A stretch of 64,000 nucleotides of DNA from Catellatospora sp. IY07-71 (GCF_018326265.1 NZ_AP023360.1:4869501-4933500); one strand, 5' to 3'. Positions 8,183 to 17,087 are shown, numbered from the stretch's first letter. The notes: generated from the sequence alone by a model not told the origin. Numbers and translations are program-made.

Positions 8183-11020
8183 ATGTCCAGAAGACATCCA
8201 CACATGAGCATTCCGCTATGGCGCGCGGCTGCTGCCGCGCTTCTGACGGCCGGCACCGCGCTGGTCGGGGTCACCGCCACCACCGCGCCCGCGGCCGCGC
8301 ACACCATCGATCCGACCAAGTTCCAGCAGGTCGAGCTGGCCCGCGGCGTGGCCGAGATGGGCGAGCCCATGTCGCTGGCGGTGCTGCCGGACCGCTCCGT
8401 GCTGCACACCGCCCGCAACGGCACGCTGCGCCGCACCGACGCCAACGGCGTCACCTCGGTGGTCGGCACCATCCCCGTCTACACCCACGACGAGGAGGGC
8501 CTGCAGGGCGTCGGCGTCGACCCGGGCTTCGCCACCAACCGATTCATCTACCTGTACTTCGCGCCGCCGCTGTCCACTCCCGCCGGTGACGCGCCGGCGA
8601 CCGGCACGAGCTGGTCGCAGTGGCAGGGCGTCAACCGGCTGGCCCGGTTCACCCTCAACGCCGACTTCACGGTGAACATGTCGAGCCAGGTGACCGTGCT
8701 GGACGTGCCGGCCGACCGGGGCCTGTGCTGCCACGTCGGCGGCGACATCGACTTCGACGCGGCGGGCAACCTCTACCTGTCCACCGGTGACGACACCAAC
8801 CCGTTCGCCTCCGACGGGTACGCCCCGCTGGACGAGCGCACCGACCGCAACCCCGGCTACGACGCGCAGCGCTCGGCGGGCAACACCAACGACCTGCGCG
8901 GAAAGATCCTGCGTATCAAGGTCAACGCCAACGGGTCGTACTCGATCCCGTCCGGCAACCTGTTCGCGCCCGGCACCGCCGGCACCCGCGCGGAGATCTA
9001 CGCGATGGGCTTCCGCAACCCGTTCCGGATGAGCGTCGACAAGGCCACCGGCGTGGTCTACGTCGGCGACTACGGCCCGGACGCGGGCACCACCAACGCC
9101 AACCGGGGCCCCAGCGGCCAGGTCGAGTTCAACCGGATCACCTCGCCCGGCAATTACGGCTGGCCGTACTGCACCGGCGCGAACACCACCAGCGAGATCT
9201 ACAACGAGTGGAACTTCGCCACGGCGTCCACCGGCCCGAAGTTCAACTGCGCGGGCGGGCCGACCAACAACTCGTTCCGTAACACCGGCCAGTCGACGCT
9301 GCCCGCGGCTCGCGCCGCCTGGATCAAGTACGGCGGCGACAGCGGCAGCCCGAGCGAGTTCGGCGGCGGCTCCGAGTCCCCGATGGGCGGCCCGGTGTAC
9401 CGGTACAACGCCTCCTCGACGTCCACGGTGAAGTTCCCGCAGGACATGGACGGGCAGTTCTTCGCCACCGAGTTCGGCCGCGGCTGGATCAAGCCGATCC
9501 ACGTCAACGCCGACGGCTCGCGGGGCACCATCGACGCGTTCCCCTGGACCGGCAAGCAGGTCATGGACTCCGCGTTCGGCCCGGACGGCGCGCTGTACGT
9601 GCTCGACTACGGCACCGGCTACTTCAACGGCGACGCCAACTCGGCGCTGTACCGCTTCGAGTACATCGGCACCGGCAACCGTGCCCCGATCGCGAACGCG
9701 ACGGCGACCCCGACCGCCGGCGCCGCGCCGCTGACCGTGCAGTTCTCCTCGGCGGGCTCGTCGGACCCGGAGGGCGGCGCGCTGACCTACTCGTGGGCGT
9801 TCGGCGACGGCACCACCTCCACGGCCGCCAACCCGAGCAAGACGTACACGGCCAACGGCACCTACACGGCGACGCTGACCGTGCGCGATCCCCAGGGCGC
9901 GACCGGCGGCGACAGCGTCGTCATCACCGTCGGCAACACCCCGCCCGTGGTGACGATCAACAGTCCCGGCAACGGGCAGCTGTTCGCCTTCGGTGACACG
10001 GTCGGCTACTCGATCGCGGTCAGTGACGCCGGTGACGGCACGATCGACTGCGCCCGGGTCAAGATGACCTACGTGCTCGGCCACGACCAGCACGGCCACC
10101 AGATCACCTCGAAGACCGGCTGCTCGGGCACCATCACCATTCCCGTGGACGGCGAGCACGACGACGCGGCGAACATCTTCGCGATCTTCGACGCGGAGTA
10201 CACCGACAACCAGGGCCTGACCACGCACACCCAGCACACCCTGCAGCCGCGGCACCGGCAGGCCGAGCACTTCGGCACCTCGTCCGGGATCAACACGTTC
10301 ACCAAGGCCACGGCCGAGGGCGGCAAGACCGTCGGTGACATCCACAACGGCGACTGGATCTCGTTCACCCCGTACCGGCTGAGCAACGCCACGGGCTTCA
10401 CCGCCCGGGTGTCCTCCGGCGGCGTCGGGGGCACGCTGCAGATCCGGGCGGGCTCGGCCACCGGGACCGTCCTCGGTACGGCCACCGTCCCGGTGACCGG
10501 CGGCTGGGAGACCTTCACGACCGTGACCGGCACCATCACCAACGCGCCGAACAACACCACCCCGCTGTTCCTCACCTTCGCGGGCGGGACCGGGGCGCTG
10601 TTCGACCTGGACGCGTTCACGTTCACCACCGCCGCCGGGGTGGGCCCGATCAAGGGCCTGGCCGGCAAGTGCCTCGACGTGCGCAGCGGCGCCACCGCCG
10701 ACGGCACCCAGATCCAGATCTACACCTGCAACGGCACCGGCTCGCAGACCTGGACCCGCAACGGCCAGACCCTGCGCGCCTTCAACAAGTGCCTGGACAT
10801 CTCCGGCGGCGGCACCGCGGACGGCACGAAGATCCAGCTGTGGACCTGCAACGGCTCCGGCGCGCAGAACTGGACCTACCAGAGCAGCGACCAGACCCTG
10901 CGCAACCCGCAGTCGGGCAAGTGCCTGGACGTGTCCGGCAACAACTCCGCCGACAGCACGATCGTCCACCTCTGGACGTGCGTCGCGAACGCCGCCAACC
11001 AGAAGTGGACCCTGCCCTGA
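8183..11020 (+). CDS. Secreted PQQ-type sugar dehydrogenase with PKD, CBM6-like and ricin-lectin domains
   Basis: The 945-residue product has a signal peptide (about residues 1-40, ending APAAAHT). Residues about 40-495 form a glucose/sorbosone dehydrogenase beta-propeller, with motifs such as HDEEGLQGVGVDPGF, GFRNPFRM and the CCHVGGDIDFD stretch. A PKD domain follows (about 500-590, with YSWAFGDG), then a region containing HRQAEHF that leads into a CBM6-like domain (about 690-815), and finally a ricin-type beta-trefoil lectin (about 820-945) with three QxW-like repeats (SQTW, AQNW, NQKW). It should oxidise an extracellular sugar while bound to polysaccharide. AGGAAGGG lies nine bases before the ATG used. 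A hairpin separates it from the ThuA gene, which shares the same tail domains. Confidence 0.85.
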   Translation: MSRRHPHMSIPLWRAAAAALLTAGTALVGVTATTAPAAAHTIDPTKFQQVELARGVAEMGEPMSLAVLPDRSVLHTARNGTLRRTDANGVTSVVGTIPVYTHDEEGLQGVGVDPGFATNRFIYLYFAPPLSTPAGDAPATGTSWSQWQGVNRLARFTLNADFTVNMSSQVTVLDVPADRGLCCHVGGDIDFDAAGNLYLSTGDDTNPFASDGYAPLDERTDRNPGYDAQRSAGNTNDLRGKILRIKVNANGSYSIPSGNLFAPGTAGTRAEIYAMGFRNPFRMSVDKATGVVYVGDYGPDAGTTNANRGPSGQVEFNRITSPGNYGWPYCTGANTTSEIYNEWNFATASTGPKFNCAGGPTNNSFRNTGQSTLPAARAAWIKYGGDSGSPSEFGGGSESPMGGPVYRYNASSTSTVKFPQDMDGQFFATEFGRGWIKPIHVNADGSRGTIDAFPWTGKQVMDSAFGPDGALYVLDYGTGYFNGDANSALYRFEYIGTGNRAPIANATATPTAGAAPLTVQFSSAGSSDPEGGALTYSWAFGDGTTSTAANPSKTYTANGTYTATLTVRDPQGATGGDSVVITVGNTPPVVTINSPGNGQLFAFGDTVGYSIAVSDAGDGTIDCARVKMTYVLGHDQHGHQITSKTGCSGTITIPVDGEHDDAANIFAIFDAEYTDNQGLTTHTQHTLQPRHRQAEHFGTSSGINTFTKATAEGGKTVGDIHNGDWISFTPYRLSNATGFTARVSSGGVGGTLQIRAGSATGTVLGTATVPVTGGWETFTTVTGTITNAPNNTTPLFLTFAGGTGALFDLDAFTFTTAAGVGPIKGLAGKCLDVRSGATADGTQIQIYTCNGTGSQTWTRNGQTLRAFNKCLDISGGGTADGTKIQLWTCNGSGAQNWTYQSSDQTLRNPQSGKCLDVSGNNSADSTIVHLWTCVANAANQKWTLP
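10640..11020 (+). repeat. Ricin-lectin coding repeat, copy 1
   Basis: The last 126 codons of the sugar dehydrogenase are a near copy of the end of the next gene (12817-13197). The two translated segments differ at 17 of 126 positions by my count and have no gaps. The similarity reaches back, more weakly, into the preceding CBM6-like domain. Confidence 0.9.
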
Positions 11021-11027
11021 TGAACCC

Positions 11028-11061
11028 GGTCCGGGTGGGACAGCCCCGTCCCACCCGGACC
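11028..11061. terminator. Intergenic hairpin between the two secreted-protein genes
   Basis: A perfect 14-bp stem (GGTCCGGGTGGGAC and its complement) with a six-base loop starts 8 bases after the sugar dehydrogenase stop codon and ends 24 bases before the next start codon. There is no U-tract. It may terminate part of the transcripts or protect the 3' end. Confidence 0.6.
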
Positions 11062-11085
11062 GCCGTCCCTGAAAGGAGCTCCGAC

Positions 11086-13197
11086 GTGCACACTCTCTTG
11101 AAGTCCGGTTTCAAACCCGCGCTGGGCATGGCCGCGGCCGCGCTCACCGTCGTCGCGATGACCGCCTGCCCGGCGGCTGCCGCCGACGCCCCGTACGACG
11201 TGCTGGTCTTCTCCAAGACCGCCGGCTTCCGGCACGACTCCATCGCCGTGGGCACCCAGGCCATCCGTGACCTGGGCGCCGCCAACAGCTTCACCGTCAC
11301 CGCCACCGAGGACGCGAACGCGTTCACCACCGCCAACCTCGCCCAGTACGAGGCCGTCGTCTTCCTCAACACGACCGGCGACGTGCTCAACGACACCCAG
11401 CAGGCCGCGTTCGAGAGCTACATCCGCTCGGGCAAGGGCTACGTGGGCGTGCACGCCGCCGCCGACACCGAGTACGGCTGGGCCTGGTACGGCAACCTGG
11501 TCGGCGCGTGGTTCGCCTCGCACCCGGCCATCCAGCAGGCCAACGTCAAGGTCGAGGACCGCGGCCACGCTGCGACCGGGCACCTGCCGCAGACCTGGAC
11601 CCGCACCGACGAGTGGTACAACTACCAGACCAACGCCCGGTCCACCGCGCACGTGCTGGCCACGCTCGACGAGTCGTCGTACAGCGGCGGCGGCATGGGC
11701 GCCGACCACCCGCACGCCTGGTGCAAGGCGTTCGACGGCGGCCGCTCGTTCTACACCGGCGGCGGCCACACCCAGGCGTCGTACAGCGAGGCGAACTTCC
11801 GCAACCACCTGCTCGGCGGCATCCGGTACGCGGCCGGGCGCAGCAAGGCCGACTGCCGTCCCGAGACCGGCTACACCGCGATCTACAACGGCTCGACCAC
11901 GGGCTGGTCGCAGGCGGGTCCGGGCAGCTTCACCAATGCGGACGCCACGCTGACCTCGGTCGGCGGCATGGGCCTGTACTGGTACAGCGCCAAGCAGTAC
12001 ACCAGCTACTCGCTGAAGCTCGACTGGAAGATGACCGGCGACTCCAACTCCGGCATCTTCATCGGCTTCCCGGCGTCCACCGACCCGTGGTCGGCGGTCG
12101 ACAACGGCTACGAGATCCAGATCGACGCCACCGACAGCGCCGACCGCACCACCGGCTCGGTGTACACGTTCCAGTCCGCCAACATCGCCGCCCGCGACGC
12201 GGCGCTCAACGCCCCCGGCGAGTGGAACACCTACGAGCTGCTGGTCGAGGGCGAGCGGCTGCGCATCTACCTCAACGGCTCGCTGATCAACGACTTCACC
12301 AACACCAACCCGGCCCGCAACCTGGCCGGCCACATCGGCATCCAGAACCACGGGTCGGCCGACACCGTCGCGTTCCGCAACGTGCGCATCAAGGAGCTGG
12401 GCACCCCGCCGGTCGGTGACGTGACCGTGCAGGCGGAGTCGTTCAGCAGCCAGAGCGGCGTGCAGGCGTTCACCAAGGCCGGCGCGAACAACGGCCAGAC
12501 GCTGGGCTACATCGAGCCGGGCGACTGGGCGTCGTACAACAACGTGAACGTCGGCGGCGCGACCACCTTCCGGGCGCGCGTCGTGTCCGGCGGCGCGGGC
12601 GGCGGCATCCAGGTGCGCACCGGTTCGACCACCGGCCCGATCCTGGGCACGGTCGCGGTGCCCAACACCGGCGGCTGGAGCACGTTCGCCAACGTGCAGA
12701 CCACGCTGACCGGGGTGCCGTCCGGCAACGCCAACGTGTTCCTGACGTTCACCGGCACCGGCACCGGCCTGTTCGACGTCGACGACTTCACCTTCGTGAA
12801 GACCGCGACGCCGGGCGTCGGGCCGATCAAGGGCCTGGGCGGCAAGTGCCTCGACGTACGCAGCAGCGGCACCGCCGACGGCACCCAGATCCAGATCTAC
12901 ACCTGCAACAACTCGGCCGCGCAGACCTGGACCCGCAACGGCAGCACGCTGCGGGCGCTGGGCAAGTGCCTGGACGTGTCCGGCGGCGGGAGCGCCAACG
13001 GCACGAAGATCCAGCTGTGGACCTGCAACGGCTCCGGCGCGCAGAACTGGACCTACCAGACCAGCGACCAGACCCTGCGCAACCCGCAGTCCGGCAAGTG
13101 CCTGGACGTCTCCGGCAACAACTCGGCCGACAGCACCATCGTCCACCTGTGGCAGTGCATCGCCGGTGCGGCCAACCAGAAGTGGACCCTGCCCTGA
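11086..13197 (+). CDS. Secreted ThuA / DUF1080 / CBM6-like / ricin-lectin protein
   Basis: The 703-residue protein starts at a GTG preceded by AAAGGAG. A signal peptide covers about residues 1-35 (ending CPAAAADAPY; the Cys could be a lipobox, but the context is poor). Residues about 37-265 form a ThuA-like, glutamine-amidotransferase-fold domain (DVLVFSKTAGFRHDS, GKGYVGVHAAADTEY, GGGHTQASY). Residues about 270-445 form a 3-keto-disaccharide hydrolase (DUF1080) domain, with GIFIGFP and the NGYEIQIDATDS stretch. A CBM6-like domain (450-575) and a ricin-type lectin (578-703) follow. ThuA and DUF1080 domains are linked to 3-keto-sugar chemistry, which fits the sugar dehydrogenase encoded upstream: one enzyme may oxidise a glycoside and the other split the keto product. 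This pairing is inferred. Confidence 0.85.
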   Translation: MHTLLKSGFKPALGMAAAALTVVAMTACPAAAADAPYDVLVFSKTAGFRHDSIAVGTQAIRDLGAANSFTVTATEDANAFTTANLAQYEAVVFLNTTGDVLNDTQQAAFESYIRSGKGYVGVHAAADTEYGWAWYGNLVGAWFASHPAIQQANVKVEDRGHAATGHLPQTWTRTDEWYNYQTNARSTAHVLATLDESSYSGGGMGADHPHAWCKAFDGGRSFYTGGGHTQASYSEANFRNHLLGGIRYAAGRSKADCRPETGYTAIYNGSTTGWSQAGPGSFTNADATLTSVGGMGLYWYSAKQYTSYSLKLDWKMTGDSNSGIFIGFPASTDPWSAVDNGYEIQIDATDSADRTTGSVYTFQSANIAARDAALNAPGEWNTYELLVEGERLRIYLNGSLINDFTNTNPARNLAGHIGIQNHGSADTVAFRNVRIKELGTPPVGDVTVQAESFSSQSGVQAFTKAGANNGQTLGYIEPGDWASYNNVNVGGATTFRARVVSGGAGGGIQVRTGSTTGPILGTVAVPNTGGWSTFANVQTTLTGVPSGNANVFLTFTGTGTGLFDVDDFTFVKTATPGVGPIKGLGGKCLDVRSSGTADGTQIQIYTCNNSAAQTWTRNGSTLRALGKCLDVSGGGSANGTKIQLWTCNGSGAQNWTYQTSDQTLRNPQSGKCLDVSGNNSADSTIVHLWQCIAGAANQKWTLP
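12817..13197 (+). repeat. Ricin-lectin coding repeat, copy 2
   Basis: Second copy of the 381-bp lectin-coding segment also present at 10640-11020. The shared end of both proteins is identical over long stretches, for example LRNPQSGKCLDVSGNNSADS. It indicates domain duplication or gene conversion between neighbours. Confidence 0.9.
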
Positions 13198-13213
13198 TGA
13201 TCCGCTGAGCACC

Positions 13214-13246
13214 ACCGGGCCGTCACCGTGTCGGTGGCGGCCCGGT
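13214..13246. terminator. Terminator-like hairpin after the ThuA gene
   Basis: A 15-bp stem with one G-T pair and the 3-base loop TGT begins 16 bases after the stop codon (ACCGGGCCGTCACCG on the left). It sits between convergent genes and ends five bases before the end of the gene on the other strand. Confidence 0.75.
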
Positions 13247-13251
13247 CCGGG

Positions 13252-13677
13252 TCAGGGCGGCGTCAGCCGTTCGAACACCGGCAGGCGCACGCCGTCGCTG
13301 TCGCGGACCACGACGCGCTCGCCCAGCGGCTCGGCAAGCTGCAGCTCGTCCCAGGCCATGCCGTCCATGGTGCCGAGGCCGGCGCAGGCGCCGCCGACGT
13401 ACTCGCGGCTGACCACGTCTTGCACGCGCACCTCGGTTGCGGTCTCGATCGCGGACGCGGTCAGCTGGCCGGAGCAGTAGCCGTTGTCGGGCCAGGTCAC
13501 CCCGATCGTGATCACTCGTGGGGCGTCGTGCTCGCCGGGCAGGCGCACGGCCTGCGGCTGGTGCCCCCGCGTCTCGACCAGGCGCGGCCCGAACATCCCG
13601 TTCCGATACGCCCCCACCGTGCACACCACGACGACGCCGACGACGACAGCGGCGGCGGCAAGTTTGCGGCGATCCAT
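13252..13677 (-). CDS. Small secreted or membrane-anchored hypothetical protein
   Basis: The 141-residue protein begins MDRRKLAAAAVVVGVVVVCT, a short basic start followed by a hydrophobic helix that could be an uncleaved anchor or a signal sequence. The rest is polar and contains two Cys (GYCSGQ and GACAG), which could form a disulfide outside the cell. No known domain is recognised. An upstream in-frame start exists, but the ATG used gives the compact signal-like N terminus. GATACT lies six bases before the ATG and would make the gene leaderless. Confidence 0.6.
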   Translation of the reverse strand: MDRRKLAAAAVVVGVVVVCTVGAYRNGMFGPRLVETRGHQPQAVRLPGEHDAPRVITIGVTWPDNGYCSGQLTASAIETATEVRVQDVVSREYVGGACAGLGTMDGMAWDELQLAEPLGERVVVRDSDGVRLPVFERLTPP

Positions 13678-13784
13678 GCGTCGAGTATCCGCGCGCGACG
13701 GCATGTGCGCGGTCCCGAGAACACGTTGCCCGGCCTCGATTCGGGCACGATCATCGTCACCTTGATCACCCGGTAGCCCTTGCG

Positions 13785-13838
13785 GTTTCGGGGAAACTGC
13801 ACCTTCCTCACCACCGATTCGTGCAGTTTCCCCGAAAC
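13785..13838. repeat. 18-bp inverted repeat in a divergent spacer
   Basis: Perfect complementary arms at 13785-13802 and 13821-13838 (GTTTCGGGGAAACTGCAC on the left) with an 18-base loop. Both neighbouring genes point away from it, so it cannot be their terminator. It could be an operator or a dispersed palindrome. Confidence 0.8.
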
Positions 13839-13910
13839 AGGGGGCACGGGATCGGCCGGACGCGGCGGGGTACGGTGTCCGTCAAGATCCGGATTGGTGG
13901 GAGTGTGGGC

Positions 13911-14384
13911 GTGCGCGATTTCCTGGACGACGAGCGGCTGCGGGCATTCGGGGAGCCGGCGCGGATCACGGTGTGGCCCGAGGAGGGTGCGCTGCTGTGC
14001 ATCGGCGACCTGGAGACGCTGCTGCGGATCGTCGAGCGCGACGGCTGGTGCCACGTGGAGAAGCAGGACCGGGGCGGCCCGTGGCGTGAGCTGATGCGCA
14101 GCGAGCAGCTCGCGGTGGCGCGCCGGTTCGTGCTGTGGGAGATCGGCGGCTGGGTGCGGTCGATGGCGAACCGCGGCCTGGCCACGCGCTCGCCCGAGCC
14201 GCAGCTGCGGGCCGGGTTCACGCTGACCGAGGACGGCGACGAGGTCGTGCTGAGCTGGCGCGAGGCCGGGGCGGCGCGGTCGGCCCGCCTGCTGGGCGGC
14301 ATCTGGCGGTCCAGGGCCGTCCGGTTCTCCGCGTACGCCGACCTGCCGGAGGACGCGATCCTGGCCCGGTTCGGCGGGCGCTGA
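13911..14384 (+). CDS. Hypothetical protein, possibly immunity-like
   Basis: The 157-residue product starts at a GTG seven bases after GGGAG (13899-13903) and reads VRDFLDDERLRAFGEPARIT. It is a soluble alpha/beta protein with no signal peptide or membrane helix. The order of features (early strand, a helix with RRFVLWEIGGWVRS, then two strands with GFTLTEDGDEVVLSW and a final FSAYADLPEDAILARF) reminds me of the Imm61 immunity family, but I cannot confirm this and no toxin gene lies beside it. It stands alone between a small secreted protein and an EF-hand protein. Confidence 0.6.
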   Translation: MRDFLDDERLRAFGEPARITVWPEEGALLCIGDLETLLRIVERDGWCHVEKQDRGGPWRELMRSEQLAVARRFVLWEIGGWVRSMANRGLATRSPEPQLRAGFTLTEDGDEVVLSWREAGAARSARLLGGIWRSRAVRFSAYADLPEDAILARFGGR

Positions 14385-14465
14385 CCGGACGGAACGAGTC
14401 TGCCGGACCCGGGGCGGCCGGGGGAAGCATTCGTACCCGACCGGATGAAGAGGTTTTGCCCGATA

Positions 14466-14495
14466 TCGACAGCTCGCGGGGACAAACCCTAGATT
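14466..14495 (+). promoter_or_regulatory. Probable promoter of a leaderless EF-hand gene
   Basis: A -35-like TCGACA (14466-14471) and a -10-like TAGATT (14490-14495) are 18 bases apart. Transcription would start at or next to the ATG at 14503, and no ribosome binding site is visible. Confidence 0.45.
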
Positions 14496-14502
14496 TCCGG
14501 AC

Positions 14503-15048
14503 ATGGCTACGGAGATGCAGCTACGCAAACTGGACAAGGCTTTCAGCCACCTGGACGCCGACGGCAGCGGTTTCGTCGAGCGGCAGGACCTGAACAACCT
14601 GGGGGTACGCCTGCTGGCGAACTTCGGCACCGCGCACGACGCGCCCAAGGCGCAGCGCATCGCCGAGGACTTCGCGCTCTTCTGGCAGGAGCTGGCCAAG
14701 GCGCTCGACGTCGACCAGGACGAGCGGCTCACCCGGCAGGAGTGGCGGCAGGGCATGACGTCGGCATTCGTGCACGGCGACGCCTTCGACCGCAGCTTCC
14801 GGCCCGGGGCGCTGGCGGTGCTGCGCCTGGCCGACACCGACGATGACGGCCGGGTCAGCCGGGACGAGTTCGCCGCGATGCAGCGCGCCTTCGGCACCCC
14901 GGCCGGTGAGATCAACCTGGCGTTCGACAGGCTCGACGCCGACGAGGACGGCTATCTCACCATCGACGAGCTGATGGTCGGGGTACGCCAGTTCTACATC
15001 GGCGCTGACGAGACCGCGCCGGGTAACTGGTTCTTCGGCACCGTCTGA
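14503..15048 (+). CDS. EF-hand calcium-binding protein
   Basis: The 181-residue cytoplasmic protein has four EF-hand loops: DADGSGFVERQD (about residues 18-29), DVDQDERLTRQE (about 69-80), DTDDDGRVSRDE (about 109-120) and DADEDGYLTIDE (about 144-155). The first, third and fourth have good calcium ligands at positions 1, 3, 5 and 12; the second has Glu in place of the usual Gly at position 6 and may bind more weakly. This matches the actinobacterial calerythrin-like/CabD group of sarcoplasmic-type calcium buffers or sensors. It is a single gene and appears to be leaderless. Confidence 0.88.
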   Translation: MATEMQLRKLDKAFSHLDADGSGFVERQDLNNLGVRLLANFGTAHDAPKAQRIAEDFALFWQELAKALDVDQDERLTRQEWRQGMTSAFVHGDAFDRSFRPGALAVLRLADTDDDGRVSRDEFAAMQRAFGTPAGEINLAFDRLDADEDGYLTIDELMVGVRQFYIGADETAPGNWFFGTV

Positions 15049-15064
15049 CCGGGAAGATCAGCGC

Positions 15065-15107
15065 TTCGTGCCATGATCTGCGCTGGGACCGCAGATCATG
15101 GCACGAA
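15065..15107. terminator. 18-bp palindrome between convergent genes
   Basis: Arms at 15065-15082 and 15090-15107 (TTCGTGCCATGATCTGCG on the left) are perfect complements with a 7-base loop. It lies between the ends of the EF-hand and MFS genes and can act as a bidirectional terminator, although it has no T-tract and resembles the other low-GC palindromes of the window. Confidence 0.65.
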
Positions 15108-15158
15108 CCAGTGGACTTCGACGGGAGCGGCTCGTGGCGGGCCGCCGGGGCCGGGCCG

Positions 15159-16376
15159 TCAGGCGCGCTTGAGGTGGCCGAGACCGCCGGTGGCCGCGAG
15201 GTAGGCCGCGATCAGGGCGGCGGCGAGCACGACCAGCGACGGCCCGAGCGCCTCGACACCGGCCGCGCCCATCACGACACCGATCAGTGCGGGGATGATC
15301 GAGCCGCCGAGCCCGGCACCGGCCATCTGCAGGCCGATGGTCCGGTCGGCGTGCGCGGCCCCGACCCGCTCCGCCGTCAGCAGCGTGAACATCGGGAACA
15401 CCGCAGCGGCGGCGAAGCCGATGACCATGAGGCCGAACGCGGCCAGCCAGCCCGGCCCCGGGATCGCGACCAGCACCGCCCCGGCCGCCATACCGCCGAT
15501 GGACCAGACCACCACCCGGCCCGGCATGAACCGGTGCGCCGCGAAACCCTGCAGCACCCGGCCCGCGAACAGGCTGCCCCAGTACAGCGACACGCACACG
15601 CCCGCCGCCGCGTCGCCCATGCCGCGACCCTCGGTGAGCAGCTGGTACGCGAACAGGCCGGCCGCCACCTCCAGCGCGACGTACACGGCGATGGTCAGCA
15701 CGCTGAACCAGACCCGCGGCAGCTTGAGGGTGTCCCGTGCCCGCACCGGCCCGGCGTGGACCTCGTGCGCGTGCGCCTCGTAGGCGGGCCGCCGCGTCCA
15801 CTGCCGCGCGGTCAGCGCGAACGCCAGCGCCAGCGCCGCCTGCCCCGTGGCGACGAGCAGGTAACCCGGCCGCCACGCGTCGGCGTACTGGATGGAGGCG
15901 GTCATGATGAGCGGCCCCATCGCCACACCGAGGCCGAAGAAGGCGTGCAGCCAGTTCATGTGCCGAGGACCGAAGGCCGAGGCGGCGTACGCGTTCAGGC
16001 CCGCGTCGATCGCGCCGCCCGCGAAACCGGCCGCCAGCGCGGCGACCATGGTCACCCCGATCGCGGGGGAGAGGCCGTAGCCGAACAGGGCCGCGCTGGC
16101 CAGCGCGGTGCTGCCCGCCAGCAGCCGGCCGACGCCCAGCTTGGACAGCACGAACCCGGCCGTCACGCTGGACACCAGGTAGCCGCAGGTGGCCGGGATG
16201 AGCAGCAGGCCGATCGTCTCGCGTCCCACGTTCAGCTCGGCGCTCATCGACGGCCAGGCCACGCCGAGCAGACCGTCCGGCAGCCCGAGGCTGATGAACG
16301 CGAAGTAGGCCAGGACCAGCAGGGACATGCGCACGGGGGTGACGGTGGGAGCGCTCACCCAGTGATCATGCCTCAT
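15159..16376 (-). CDS. MFS transporter
   Basis: A membrane protein of about 405 residues with twelve hydrophobic segments. After a short polar start it opens with SLLVLAYFAFISLGLPDGLL and shows AGFAGGAIDAGLNAYAA in the fourth to fifth helix region, and a long polar loop around residue 215. The GLPDGLLGVAWPSM stretch is common in a group of actinobacterial sugar/drug permeases (FucP- or YcaD-like), but the substrate is not evident. Start choice is uncertain: the ATG given, a GTG 18 bases later (VSAPTVTP) and an ATG at 16328 are all possible. The gene is divergent from the following small gene, with a palindrome in between. Confidence 0.8.
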   Translation of the reverse strand: MRHDHWVSAPTVTPVRMSLLVLAYFAFISLGLPDGLLGVAWPSMSAELNVGRETIGLLLIPATCGYLVSSVTAGFVLSKLGVGRLLAGSTALASAALFGYGLSPAIGVTMVAALAAGFAGGAIDAGLNAYAASAFGPRHMNWLHAFFGLGVAMGPLIMTASIQYADAWRPGYLLVATGQAALALAFALTARQWTRRPAYEAHAHEVHAGPVRARDTLKLPRVWFSVLTIAVYVALEVAAGLFAYQLLTEGRGMGDAAAGVCVSLYWGSLFAGRVLQGFAAHRFMPGRVVVWSIGGMAAGAVLVAIPGPGWLAAFGLMVIGFAAAAVFPMFTLLTAERVGAAHADRTIGLQMAGAGLGGSIIPALIGVVMGAAGVEALGPSLVVLAAALIAAYLAATGGLGHLKRA

Positions 16377-16424
16377 CCCGGGCTCTGCCTGCCTCCGGGC
16401 TCGGGCGGTGCTGCTGCGCGGGGT

Positions 16425-16460
16425 ACAACTTCTGGGATGTAGGTACAACCCAGAAGTTGT
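16425..16460. repeat. 12-bp inverted repeat in a divergent spacer
   Basis: Perfect arms ACAACTTCTGGG (16425-16436) and its complement (16449-16460). GTACAA occurs both at the left arm and in the loop. It lies upstream of the MFS gene start and of the opposite gene, so it is placed as an operator would be rather than a terminator. Confidence 0.6.
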
Positions 16461-16547
16461 GGCCTGCCGGGAGAGGGTCCGGCTCGGCGGATTGGCCTAA
16501 GGTGGGCCGCGAGCGGACCGGCCGGGTGCGCGGAAGGGTGCGAGACC

Positions 16548-17087
16548 GTGGAGGACGCTGGGCGGGTGGCCGCGTCGCTGACGGCGTGGCTCGGCACGGT
16601 GACGTTCGAGGACCGGGACGCCGACCAGGTCACGGACCTGTTGGTGGAGTCGGTGCTCGCGTGGGGCACCGCGCAGGGCTGGCGGGTGTATCGCCGCGCG
16701 CGCAGCGTCGCGCAGCTGCCGCCGCCCTACGCCGACCGGCACTCCTGGGTCGACGTCGGCATCGCCCGGCAGGGACTGCCGCCGATCGTGGTCGAGGTCG
16801 ACCAGTCCGACCGCAAGCGCACCCTGGAGAAACTCCAGGCCGAGGCGGCGCAGGGCCGGGTGGCCCTCTGGCTGCGCTGGGGCACCGGCCCCTTCAATAC
16901 CCCGCCGGCACCTGTGCTCCTGGTGACCTATCAGGTGAGCAGCCGGAAAGACTCGGGGGGCAGGCGACTGTTCGCAACACCGGCTCCCGAGCGCCCCGCG
17001 CCCGCCCATAGCGGGGTCGTGTCCGCAGACGCCAGCCAGCAAGACCTCTTCGGGTCGGCATCGCCCCGTAGCGGGCCGAATGGGTAG
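16548..17087 (+). CDS. Hypothetical protein, possible PD-(D/E)XK-like fold
   Basis: The 179-residue product starts at a GTG preceded by GGAAGGG. Its central part reads SWVDVGIARQGLPPIVVEVD followed by a helix (RKRTLEKLQAEAAQGRVALW). A D-x(n)-E-x-D pair on adjacent strands followed by a basic helix resembles the core of PD-(D/E)XK nuclease-like folds, but the usual Lys is replaced by Asp, so catalytic activity is doubtful. The last 45 residues are Pro/Ser-rich and probably disordered. No partner gene is evident. Confidence 0.55.
   Translation: MEDAGRVAASLTAWLGTVTFEDRDADQVTDLLVESVLAWGTAQGWRVYRRARSVAQLPPPYADRHSWVDVGIARQGLPPIVVEVDQSDRKRTLEKLQAEAAQGRVALWLRWGTGPFNTPPAPVLLVTYQVSSRKDSGGRRLFATPAPERPAPAHSGVVSADASQQDLFGSASPRSGPNG

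Noticed and set aside
8216-10969. 917-codon minus-strand frame opposite the sugar dehydrogenase
   Set aside because: Composition (GRGGA-type repeats, Val/Ala/Arg-rich) and complete overlap with a well-supported secreted enzyme show it is a shadow.
10876-13215. 779-codon minus-strand frame opposite the ThuA protein
   Set aside because: Same kind of shadow; the plus-strand frame has signal peptide, known domains and a ribosome binding site.
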